A DNA stretch of 5,862 nt from Campylobacterales bacterium (GTDB taxonomy: Bacteria; Campylobacterota; Campylobacteria; Campylobacterales; JALSKU01): contig JALVXV010000303.1 of assembly GCA_027038235.1 (NCBI GenBank), positions 1-5,862 of the forward strand, in the 5' to 3' direction. The notes below the pieces were generated by a model that did not search any database, had not been told where the DNA came from, and saw only the letters and a program-made list of their open reading frames with translations. The translations under genes and the position numbers were made by a program. How positions within the stretch are numbered: position 1 is the stretch's first letter; each line of letters starts with the position of its first letter. Shown here piece after piece: positions 1-5,555 of the stretch.

Positions 1-278
1 AAATTGACAAGATGAGGGATTTCAGCTTTGCAGGGTGGACACCAAGTAGCAAAAAAGTTTAATAAAATGATTTTATTTGTATTATTGTTAAGTCTTAGCC
101 TATCTTGATTTTTAGTAAAAGTAACATCATCTGCATTTACACTGTGAAGTTTTACTTTTTCTACAAGAGGCTTTTGTATAGTGGAATTGGTGTTGTCTAT
201 GCTACTTTTCTCCTTATTTCCACAACCAAAAAATATAAAAATAGCAAAAAATAGAGTTATAAAAGATAGATATTTCAT
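1..278 (-). CDS. TlpA-like thioredoxin-fold lipoprotein (C-terminus cut off by window edge)
   Basis: Reading leftward, 92 codons are open to the window edge with no stop. The first 19 residues form a lipoprotein signal: K2, a hydrophobic stretch to F17, then FFGC with Cys19 as the probable lipidated residue. A polar linker follows (about 20-68), then a strand ending in FFATWCPPCKAEIP, the redox-active CxxC of TlpA/ResA-type thioredoxins (C80, C83). Such proteins are membrane-anchored periplasmic thiol-disulfide reductants, often used in cytochrome c maturation or general thiol control; the exact client is not visible here. Start choice: ATG at 278 gives a normal signal peptide (MKYLSF). An in-frame ATG at 287 would add MIE. 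The AAGG at 291-294 is 12 bases from the first and 3 from the second, so the start is not settled. It is divergent from ygfA. A gene of this type lies in the same place in Campylobacter jejuni (Cj1207c, from memory). Confidence 0.85.
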   Translation of the reverse strand, partial: MKYLSFITLFFAIFIFFGCGNKEKSSIDNTNSTIQKPLVEKVKLHSVNADDVTFTKNQDRLRLNNNTNKIILLNFFATWCPPCKAEIPHLVN

Positions 279-307
279 CTCAATCATATACCTTAATGTA
301 AAAATTT

Positions 308-322
308 TTGATATTATATCAA
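308..322. repeat. Inverted repeat in the divergent promoter region
   Basis: TTGATAT (308-314) and ATATCAA (316-322) are exact 7-bp arms around a single T. The repeat overlaps a candidate -10 box of the leftward lipoprotein gene and lies just upstream of the candidate -10 box of ygfA. It could be an operator for a dimeric regulator, but in sequence this AT-rich short palindromes also arise by chance. Confidence 0.35.
313..318 (-). promoter_or_regulatory. Candidate -10 box for the TlpA-like lipoprotein gene
   Basis: On the minus strand positions 318 to 313 read TATAAT, a perfect sigma70-type -10 element. It lies about 35 bases ahead of the ATG at 278, leaving a short leader. No -35 box is clear, which is usual in Campylobacterota, where T-rich periodic sequence replaces it. 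The region is so AT-rich that chance matches are likely. Confidence 0.4.
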
Positions 323-329
323 TATATAC

Positions 330-335
330 TATAAT
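330..335 (+). promoter_or_regulatory. Candidate -10 box for the ygfA-rny operon
   Basis: TATAAT at 330-335, preceded by an overlapping TATACT (325-330), would start transcription near 342, about 25 bases before the ygfA ATG. This leaves room for the AAAAAGG ribosome site at 352-358, nine bases ahead of the ATG. No other clear promoter is seen before rny, so both genes are probably cotranscribed. Confidence 0.4.
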
Positions 336-367
336 ATATTATAAAAATTTTAAAAAGGTCTAATTTT

Positions 368-1021
368 ATGCTATTAAATAAAGAAACTTTTAGAAAAAAA
401 TGTAAAAGAAAGCTCCAAAAAAGCTCTCTTGTATCAAAATATTATAAGGATAAATTGATACAAAAGCATCTTAAAAAAGTAGTAGATATTTATGATTTTA
501 AAAATATACTTCTCTATCTACCATTTGGTTTTGAGCCTAAAATTGTTACTTTTATAAACAAAGAGAGAAAAAATCGCAATATATTTGTTCCATTTATGGA
601 AGGTGTCAGTTTTAAAATTGTAAAATATAGATTGCCATTATTTAAGAAAAGATTTTCTATAAAAGAGCCAAATAACTCATTTTTTAAATTTAGTAGAGTT
701 GATTTGGCGATAGTTCCTGTCTTGGGAGTTGGCAGAGACTATAAAAGAGTAGGTTATGGCAAAGGTATGTATGATAGATTTTTTGCAAGTCTAAAATGCA
801 AACCAATAACTATTTTTGTACAGATTGATAAGTGTTTTGATAAAAATGTAATTACTGATAAATATGACATACAATCTGATCTCTATATAACTCCTAAAAA
901 AATTTATACTACAAGGGGAAAGAGATATGATAGTAGAGATTTCAATCGCTGCAGCAAGTATCATAGTAGGAGGAGTTTTAGGAGCCTTAGTTCAAAAAAA
1001 GCTAGAATCTTCAAAATTTGA
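368..1021 (+). CDS. ygfA: 5-formyltetrahydrofolate cyclo-ligase family protein
   Basis: The predicted cytoplasmic enzyme of one-carbon metabolism uses ATP to turn 5-formyl-THF into 5,10-methenyl-THF, so rescuing the stalled folate. Family marks are a basic N-terminal helix (residues 6-16) of the kind that binds ATP phosphates, YLPFGFEPKI near 50, the strand AIVPVLGVGRD and the signature GYGKGMYDRF at residues 129-138, and the family's last strand YITPKKIY ending at Y180. AAGG nine bases before the ATG supports the start. The odd part is the end: after Y180 the frame runs on for 37 basic, serine-rich residues, the last 31 codons lying inside rny in another frame. That tail looks like an out-of-frame translation of the RNase Y membrane segment rather than a family domain. 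A natural end would be near 910-930; in the -1 frame a TGA at 928-930 would overlap the rny ATG. A real overlap and a base miscount in the A7 run at 896-902 are both possible. Confidence 0.85.
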   Translation: MLLNKETFRKKCKRKLQKSSLVSKYYKDKLIQKHLKKVVDIYDFKNILLYLPFGFEPKIVTFINKERKNRNIFVPFMEGVSFKIVKYRLPLFKKRFSIKEPNNSFFKFSRVDLAIVPVLGVGRDYKRVGYGKGMYDRFFASLKCKPITIFVQIDKCFDKNVITDKYDIQSDLYITPKKIYTTRGKRYDSRDFNRCSKYHSRRSFRSLSSKKARIFKI

Positions 1022-2495
1022 AGTATATGAAGCAGCTGCAAAGGCAAAAGCAAAAGCTATAGAGCATGAAGCTGAGATAATTTTAAGAAATGCAAATATA
1101 AAAGCAAAAGATTTGGAGCTTGAGGCAAAAAATAGATTTGAGGAGCAAACAAGGGAGCTAAAAAGAGAGTATGAACAAAAGATGGCTGCACTTGAGAAAA
1201 AAGATGAGGCTTTAAATGAACTATTTAAAGATGAGTTAAAATCTATCACAAAAGAGAAAGATGAGATAAAGTCTATCAAACAAGAGGCTGAATTAAAGGC
1301 TAAAGAGGCTGAAGAGTTAAAAGATGAGTATAAAAAGAAACTAAATGAAGCTTTAAAAGTTTTAGAAAGATCAGCTGGATTGACAGAGGATGAGGCTAAA
1401 GAGATAGTGCTTAAAAAGGTTGAGGAAAATTCAAGAGCCGATATAGCCCATATAGTAAGAAAATATGAGGAACAAGCTAGACAAGAAGCAAAAAAGAGAG
1501 CGAACTTTATCTTAGCTCAAGCCACTACTAGATATGCAGGTGATTATGCAGCTGAGAGACTTATAAATGTGGTAAATCTTCCAAATGATGACCTTAAGGG
1601 AAGAATCATAGGAAAAGAGGGTAGAAATATCAAAACTCTTGAGATGCTTTTAGGAGTTGATGTCATCATAGATGATACCCCTGGAGCAATTATCTTAAGT
1701 AGTTTCAACCTCTATAGACGAGCTATAGCTACAAAAGTTATAGAGCTTTTAGTAGAAGATGGCAGAATCCAACCTGCAAGGATAGAGGATATCTATGAAA
1801 AGGTAAAAGCAGAGTTTGATCAAAGCCTTCTTGAAGAGGGACAGGAGATCATTGTAGATATGGGGCTTACAAAAATTCATCCTGAGATTGTTAAGCTTAT
1901 AGGCAGATTAAAATTTCGTGCAAGTTATGGTCAAAATGCACTTGGTCACTCTTTGGAAGTTGCCCACTTAGCAGGTATCATAGCAGCAGAGCTTGGAGGG
2001 GATGAACAACTTGCAAAAAGAGCAGGACTCTTACATGATGTGGGCAAAGCACTAACTCATGATTTTGCAGGAAGCCATGTGGACTTAGGAGCTGATCTTT
2101 GCAAAAGATACAAAGAGCATCCAGTAGTTATCAATGCTATATATGCCCATCATGGTCATCAAGAGCCAACTAGCATTGAAGCAGCTGCAGTGTGTACAGC
2201 AGATACTCTAAGTGCAGCTAGACCGGGTGCTAGAAGAGAGGTACTTGAGGCATTTTTAAAAAGAGTACAAGAGATAGAGGAGATAGCAACCTCAAAAGAT
2301 GGTGTTAAACAGGCTTATGCTATAAATGCTGGAAGAGAGGTAAGAGTGATAGCAAATGCAAAACTTGTCAATGATGATGAGGCAGTACTCATCTCAAAAG
2401 AGATAGCTAAAGAGATAGAAGAAAAGGTACAATATCCTGGCGAAATAAAAGTAAATGTCATAAGAGAATTAAGAGCTGTAGGATATGCAAGATAG
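927..2495 (+). CDS. rny: Ribonuclease Y, membrane-anchored endoribonuclease
   Basis: RNase Y cuts single-stranded RNA and starts mRNA decay and processing from the inner face of the membrane. All domains are present in order: one N-terminal membrane helix (about 4-23, IAAASIIVGGVLGALV); a long charged Ala/Lys/Glu coiled coil (about 30-205) for oligomer formation; a KH RNA-binding domain with the GxxG loop in GRIIGKEG (225-232); and an HD metal-dependent hydrolase domain with H341 (HSLEVAHL), the H370-D371 pair in LLHDVGK, H408/H409 in HHGH and the distal D426 (TADTLSAARPGARRE). The conserved C-terminus PGEIKVNVIRE is intact. At 522 residues it has the usual length for the family (about 520). 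The start is supported by AAGGGGAAAGAG just upstream. It lies within the 3' end of ygfA and is probably cotranscribed with it. A hairpin follows five bases after the stop. Confidence 0.97.
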   Translation: MIVEISIAAASIIVGGVLGALVQKKLESSKFEVYEAAAKAKAKAIEHEAEIILRNANIKAKDLELEAKNRFEEQTRELKREYEQKMAALEKKDEALNELFKDELKSITKEKDEIKSIKQEAELKAKEAEELKDEYKKKLNEALKVLERSAGLTEDEAKEIVLKKVEENSRADIAHIVRKYEEQARQEAKKRANFILAQATTRYAGDYAAERLINVVNLPNDDLKGRIIGKEGRNIKTLEMLLGVDVIIDDTPGAIILSSFNLYRRAIATKVIELLVEDGRIQPARIEDIYEKVKAEFDQSLLEEGQEIIVDMGLTKIHPEIVKLIGRLKFRASYGQNALGHSLEVAHLAGIIAAELGGDEQLAKRAGLLHDVGKALTHDFAGSHVDLGADLCKRYKEHPVVINAIYAHHGHQEPTSIEAAAVCTADTLSAARPGARREVLEAFLKRVQEIEEIATSKDGVKQAYAINAGREVRVIANAKLVNDDEAVLISKEIAKEIEEKVQYPGEIKVNVIRELRAVGYAR

Positions 2496-2499
2496 TAAT

Positions 2500-2528
2500 A
2501 AAAGCTAAGAGTAAAAAACTTAGCTTTT
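2500..2528. terminator. Bidirectional intrinsic terminator between rny and pssA
   Basis: AAAAGCTAAG (2500-2509) pairs perfectly with CTTAGCTTTT (2519-2528) across a 9-base A-rich loop. In either direction the stem ends in U residues. It begins five bases after the rny stop and ends eleven bases from the end of the leftward pssA gene, so it can end transcription of both convergent genes. The stem is only moderately GC-rich and the U run is part of the stem, so efficiency is uncertain. Confidence 0.75.
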
Positions 2529-2539
2529 AGTTCTATTCT

Positions 2540-3097
2540 TCATGGATGGGGTATCTTTACCTTTGAGTTTAAAAGGTAACCAACTATAGCTATAAGTGAT
2601 AGCACTACAAATCCATTTTGTAAGATATTAAAATACCATAAAAGGTAAAAAATCCATAAAAGTATAGCACCTAATGGTGTGGGTACTCCAGTAAAATATC
2701 TACTAACCTCTCCAGCATCATTTTGGAGGTTGAAGACTATAAGTCTTCTTATGCCAGATATAAAGTAGTATATCAAAACTACCCCAGCAGTAATGCTATA
2801 AGATAGATCATTTTTATCAAATATGGCAAAATATATAAACATAACCGGCACCAAAACAAAGCTTAAAGAGTCAGCAAATGAGTCAAGTTGTACTCCAAAC
2901 TCGGTAGAGAGATGATATTTTCTTGCAATTTTACCATCAAATATATCAAAAGCTCCACCAAGCCATGCAAAAAGTGCTGCAAGAAAAAAGTTGTGATGTG
3001 TTATAAAATAAATTGCTAAAAGTCCAAAAGTTATATTAGCAAATGTAAATAGATTTGCTAAGTTAAAGTGTGAATTTCTATCATATAAAAATCTCAT
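2540..3097 (-). CDS. pssA: CDP-alcohol phosphatidyltransferase, probable phosphatidylserine synthase
   Basis: This membrane enzyme should move a phosphatidyl group from CDP-diacylglycerol to an alcohol, most likely L-serine, the first step to phosphatidylethanolamine. The full CDP-alcohol phosphotransferase signature is present: D51xxD54GxxAR(59), eight residues, G68xxxD72xxxD76, with the four metal-binding and catalytic aspartates intact. Around it are several hydrophobic helices (roughly 15-33, 37-50, 79-95, 100-115, 140-158, 162-177). The N-terminal LANLFTFANITFGLLAIY and the GEVSRYFTGVPTPLGA segment resemble bacterial type II PssA. At 185 residues it is shorter than the roughly 240 residues I recall for PssA of Helicobacter and Campylobacter, lacking extra C-terminal helices, so another head group or a second PssA in the genome is possible. 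No psd gene adjoins it. The start is well set: AAAAGG lies seven bases upstream, and the ATG overlaps the stop of the radical SAM gene as ATGA, so translation is probably coupled. Confidence 0.8.
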   Translation of the reverse strand: MRFLYDRNSHFNLANLFTFANITFGLLAIYFITHHNFFLAALFAWLGGAFDIFDGKIARKYHLSTEFGVQLDSFADSLSFVLVPVMFIYFAIFDKNDLSYSITAGVVLIYYFISGIRRLIVFNLQNDAGEVSRYFTGVPTPLGAILLWIFYLLWYFNILQNGFVVLSLIAIVGYLLNSKVKIPHP

Positions 3098-4356
3098 AAG
3101 GCTACCTTTTTAAAATAGTTATCTAACATATCTCTTTCAAATTCATCATTATTTTTATACTCATACCCAAAGCTCTCCTTCCATAAAGAGTGTGGCTCCA
3201 TGCATAGATAAAAAAAGACTTTATTATGCCAACTTTTAAATGCTTCATAAGAGGTTTTGAACATTTGAACTTTAGTTGATAGAGGATATGAAAGTTTACC
3301 CTCAACATCTACTAAAGGGATCTGGTAAATTTTACTTTTAAACTCTCTTGCTCTTATTTGTTTTAAAACAGGTTTTATAAAAGTAAGTGTTCCAAAAGAA
3401 ACCATAGCTACCTCATTTGGAGAAAAGCTTTTTTGCAATTTGTTATAAATCTTTTTATACTCATCAAGATAGCCCTCATACTCAACTATTGGATGAAAGT
3501 GAAAGCCTACTTTTACCCCTTTATTTGCTACTTTTCTGGCTGATTCTATCCTCTTTTCAAGCTTTGCAGTCAAATGCTCTTCATTTTCTATGATAGTTGG
3601 AGTATTTAAAGACCAAGTTACTATGATATTTTTGGGCAGTTCATTTTCAAGTAGATATTTGATATTGTCTGATTTTGTTTTAAGTTCAAGTATAATGTTT
3701 TGGTTTTTTCTTGCAAATTCTATAAGGGCATCTAAAACCCCCTCCTTATTTCCCCACATTAACGAGTCTGAACTTTGCCCTGTTCCTATATGGTATCTTC
3801 TATTTGGATCTAGCTTTAAATTTTTTAATTTTTCAGCAAAATTTTTATCAAAAATTACTAAGTTTTGATTGTAAAATGATTGGATAGAGCAGTAAGAACA
3901 ATCAAATCCACAACTCTCTACTGCATCTAAAGTAAAAAGATTGCAGCATCTTGTTTTCTCACTAGCTACCGGACACTGCCCAAGCCCAAGAGAGTTTTTC
4001 TCTATAGTTTTGGTTTTGATACCCTTTGGGCTATATTCAACTTTGGAGCTAAAATCTTTATAACTATTTGGTCTATTTTTTAAATCTTCATACTTTTTAT
4101 ATAGCTCTTTTAAAATCTTTTTAGATAGTTGTTTTTTATCTTCTTTGCTCTTTTTTGGAGCTTTTATAAAATCCTCTAAACTCCCCTCATCCCATATCTT
4201 TATATCATTTGCTATCATTATGAGATTTCTTATCTCTTGAAAGCTAAGCAAAAAATCAAGAGCAAAGCTTTTGATAAACTCCTGCTCCTTTTTTGAAAGC
4301 TTAGAGAAATTTGTATTTTTTATAGCACTATTAAATCTAACTAACTGGTTTTGCAT
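3094..4356 (-). CDS. Spore-photoproduct-lyase-like radical SAM protein (SplB/COG1533 type), substrate unknown
   Basis: The radical SAM motif CxxxCxxC is C149-C153-C156 in SCGFDCSYCS; it should hold a 4Fe-4S cluster that cleaves S-adenosylmethionine. Resemblance to spore photoproduct lyase rests on this motif with Y155 between the last two cysteines, the GTGQSSDSL segment (191-199), the ELKTKS and VTWSLNT strands of the barrel, and the closing YLCMEPHSLW (C385). It has 420 residues against about 340 for the Bacillus enzyme; the extra length is a charged helical N-terminal region (about 1-120). No cysteine occurs between 157 and 384, so the hydrogen-donor cysteine of the true lyase (C141 in Bacillus subtilis) is missing; Q194 seems to take its place. 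Extra cysteines C128, C137 and C138 lie just before the cluster. A dimer-repair role is therefore doubtful. An in-frame TAA two codons upstream makes the ATG at 4356 the first possible start; it lacks a ribosome site and may be leaderless. Its stop overlaps the pssA start. Confidence 0.82.
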   Translation of the reverse strand: MQNQLVRFNSAIKNTNFSKLSKKEQEFIKSFALDFLLSFQEIRNLIMIANDIKIWDEGSLEDFIKAPKKSKEDKKQLSKKILKELYKKYEDLKNRPNSYKDFSSKVEYSPKGIKTKTIEKNSLGLGQCPVASEKTRCCNLFTLDAVESCGFDCSYCSIQSFYNQNLVIFDKNFAEKLKNLKLDPNRRYHIGTGQSSDSLMWGNKEGVLDALIEFARKNQNIILELKTKSDNIKYLLENELPKNIIVTWSLNTPTIIENEEHLTAKLEKRIESARKVANKGVKVGFHFHPIVEYEGYLDEYKKIYNKLQKSFSPNEVAMVSFGTLTFIKPVLKQIRAREFKSKIYQIPLVDVEGKLSYPLSTKVQMFKTSYEAFKSWHNKVFFYLCMEPHSLWKESFGYEYKNNDEFERDMLDNYFKKVAL

Positions 4357-4361
4357 AAAGT

Positions 4362-4367
4362 ATTATA
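4362..4367 (-). promoter_or_regulatory. Candidate -10 box giving a leaderless radical SAM transcript
   Basis: On the minus strand 4367 to 4362 reads TATAAT, preceded by T-rich AGCTTTTGTTTTG. Only five bases separate it from the ATG at 4356, so transcription would begin at or within a base or two of the start codon. No purine-rich ribosome site lies before the ATG. An upstream start of transcription cannot be excluded. Confidence 0.5.
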
Positions 4368-4431
4368 CAAAACAAAAGCTTATGGGTAGCTCTAATAATA
4401 GGTAATAAAGCATATCAAATAATATTTTATA

Positions 4432-4456
4432 GTTAAAGAGATGTTCTATCTTTAAC
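4432..4456 (-). terminator. Possible terminator hairpin downstream of hpf
   Basis: GTTAAAGA (4432-4439) and TCTTTAAC (4449-4456) are perfect 8-bp arms with a 9-base loop. Read on the minus strand, the hairpin is followed by TATAAAATATTATTT, an A/T-rich stretch without a clean U run. It could end hpf transcription before the radical SAM gene, but the stem has low GC content and this call is weak. Confidence 0.35.
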
Positions 4457-4488
4457 AACTAACCGCCCTACTTTATTCTAACTTCGAT

Positions 4489-4524
4489 AGATATAGAGAC
4501 TTGGATATCCAAGTCTCTATATCT
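4489..4524. repeat. 36-base perfect palindrome abutting the hpf stop codon
   Basis: Positions 4489-4506 (AGATATAGAGACTTGGAT) are the exact reverse complement of 4507-4524. As RNA from the hpf side it would fold into a stem of about 16 bp with a four-base AUAU loop, beginning at the last base of the hpf TAA. No U run follows on either strand, so it is not a textbook intrinsic terminator. It may protect the hpf mRNA 3' end, help termination, or be a binding or processing site. Confidence 0.85.
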
Positions 4525-5063
4525 TAGTAAAGACCATACTTTCCATCGCCTCTTTTATAAAGAACTCTCATGTGATTATCTATATCATTAAAGACAAGAA
4601 ATTGTTTATCACTCTCTTTTAATTTTTCAAGAGCCTCTTCTAATTCAGTTGGCTTATATAGATCTAGCTCCATAGGAATAATCTCATCTGCTAACTCTTC
4701 AAATGCCTTCTTCTCCTCTTCTAAAATCTTTTTAGCCTCAATCTCTTCAAGCTTTTTGGCTTTATGCTCTTTTATCCTATCGCTATGTCTTCTTAAAACT
4801 TTTTGGGCTCTATCTATTGCCAAATCAACCGCAGCATAGACATCTTTATCTTTTTGTTTTATAATTATGCTATTTTTATTTGGTAGAATTATTACAAACT
4901 CAACACTAAAACCCTTTTTGCCATTTCTCTCATCTGCAGTAACAACAGCTCTTGCTGAAATAATATCTAAATTATACTTCTCTAGCGAACTTATAGCTGA
5001 AACTATATGATCTTTGATAGCATCACTTAAATCAAACTGCTTTCCTACTATACTGACATTCAT
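4524..5063 (-). CDS. hpf: Ribosome hibernation promoting factor, long form (HPF/RaiA)
   Basis: Long-form HPF binds the 30S decoding region and dimerises idle ribosomes into 100S particles in starvation or stationary phase. Residues 1-95 match the ribosome-binding N-terminal domain: MNVSIVGKQFDLSDAIKDHI, the strands around ARAVVTADERNGKKGFSVEF, and the helix DVYAAVDLAIDRAQKVLRRH. A Lys/Glu-rich linker follows (about 96-125). The C-terminal dimerisation domain (about 128-179) has the expected pattern DLYKPTELEEALEKLKES, FLVFNDIDN, MRVLYKRGDGKYGLY. The length of 179 residues is normal for the long form; the short Escherichia coli type lacks this last domain. The start is firm: AAAGGAGAT places GGAG five bases before the ATG. 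A weak -10 candidate lies at 5114-5119. The stop codon touches the perfect palindrome at 4489-4524. It appears to be transcribed alone, 72 bases after the pseudopilin gene. Confidence 0.95.
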   Translation of the reverse strand: MNVSIVGKQFDLSDAIKDHIVSAISSLEKYNLDIISARAVVTADERNGKKGFSVEFVIILPNKNSIIIKQKDKDVYAAVDLAIDRAQKVLRRHSDRIKEHKAKKLEEIEAKKILEEEKKAFEELADEIIPMELDLYKPTELEEALEKLKESDKQFLVFNDIDNHMRVLYKRGDGKYGLY

Positions 5064-5113
5064 CCTATCTCCTTTATATCAAAATCTTGGAGAAACCTCA
5101 TTCCCCTGATAAA

Positions 5114-5119
5114 ATTTTA
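5114..5119 (-). promoter_or_regulatory. Weak candidate -10 box for hpf
   Basis: TAAAAT read on the minus strand, preceded by T-rich TTTATTGTTTTTTGGG, which fits the loose promoter style of this group. It would give a leader of about 44 bases. It sits in a short TAAAATTTTA palindrome, so the match may be chance. No sigma54-type GG/GC pair was seen in this gap. Confidence 0.3.
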
Positions 5120-5135
5120 CCCAAAAAACAATAAA

Positions 5136-5555
5136 TTATGGCTTTTGTATAGTTCGTCTATGATATCTTATGGGTTCGCTTGAACCATTATAATCAACAT
5201 AGGTGTCAATGATAACAGTTCCATTTGATTCTTTAGTTGAGATAGTATTTGCTATGGTATTACAACCTGCAGGTAGAGAGTTGCCTATGTAGTACAATTT
5301 CATAGTAACACTATAATTGGTCTGAAAGGTAAAATTTATATTATTGATACAGTTTAAAGAGTTGTCATGTCCAGATATAGCAAGTAATGCTAATTCGGTA
5401 GCACTTTTTGCTAAGAGTTTTGTCTGTTCGCTTACATATATATCTGTAGTCTGTTTTGCTGTAGTTGAACTTAGCGATAACATCAATGCCATCAAAGTGG
5501 CTATAGTTATCATAACAATAATAGCTAGGAGTAAAGAGAATCCGCTTCTTTTCAA
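5136..5555 (-). CDS. Minor pseudopilin-like protein with class III signal peptide
   Basis: The protein opens MKRSGFSLLLAIIVMITIATLMALMLSLSS: a short basic leader, the G5/F6 junction at which a prepilin peptidase would cut, and one long hydrophobic helix (about 6-28) that anchors it in the membrane and packs into a pilus-like fibre. Position +5 of the mature form is Leu10 rather than the usual Glu, as in GspK- or PilX-like minor subunits. The rest (31-139) is a small polar domain with two cysteines (C69, C98) that could pair in the periplasm; I do not recognise a specific subfamily. The start is TTG, chosen because AAAAGG lies seven bases upstream and it gives the correct leader. This TTG overlaps the stop of the upstream pseudopilin gene as TTGA, so the two are probably translated together. 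Likely role: minor subunit of a type II secretion or type IV pilus-like machine; the other parts lie outside the window. Confidence 0.7.
   Translation of the reverse strand: MKRSGFSLLLAIIVMITIATLMALMLSLSSTTAKQTTDIYVSEQTKLLAKSATELALLAISGHDNSLNCINNINFTFQTNYSVTMKLYYIGNSLPAGCNTIANTISTKESNGTVIIDTYVDYNGSSEPIRYHRRTIQKP

Noticed and set aside
181..363. 60-residue plus-strand ORF
   Set aside because: It is the antisense of the TlpA-like lipoprotein start and its promoter region; it has no domain, and its end is low-complexity AT-rich sequence.
896..904. Programmed -1 ribosomal frameshift site in ygfA
   Set aside because: The A7 run does not place a good slippery heptamer in frame: a -1 slip would put the P-site lysine tRNA on TAA or the A-site isoleucine tRNA on AAT. 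Slippage during transcription or a base miscount is more likely.
992..1279. 95-residue minus-strand ORF rich in Ser, Phe and Ala
   Set aside because: It is the mirror of the Lys/Glu/Ala-rich coiled-coil codons of rny; such antisense ORFs are typical artefacts.
3123..3308. 61-residue minus-strand ORF
   Set aside because: It is an alternative frame within the radical SAM gene's C-terminal part, where the main frame carries the conserved YLCMEPHSLW motif.
3590..3868. 92-residue plus-strand ORF
   Set aside because: It lies entirely antisense to the conserved core of the radical SAM gene and has no ribosome site or recognisable motif.
4357..4523. A small RNA gene or riboswitch in the gap between hpf and the radical SAM gene
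   Set aside because: Two hairpins are present, but no known riboswitch core, no separate promoter plus terminator pair, and a possible leaderless start argues against a leader RNA.
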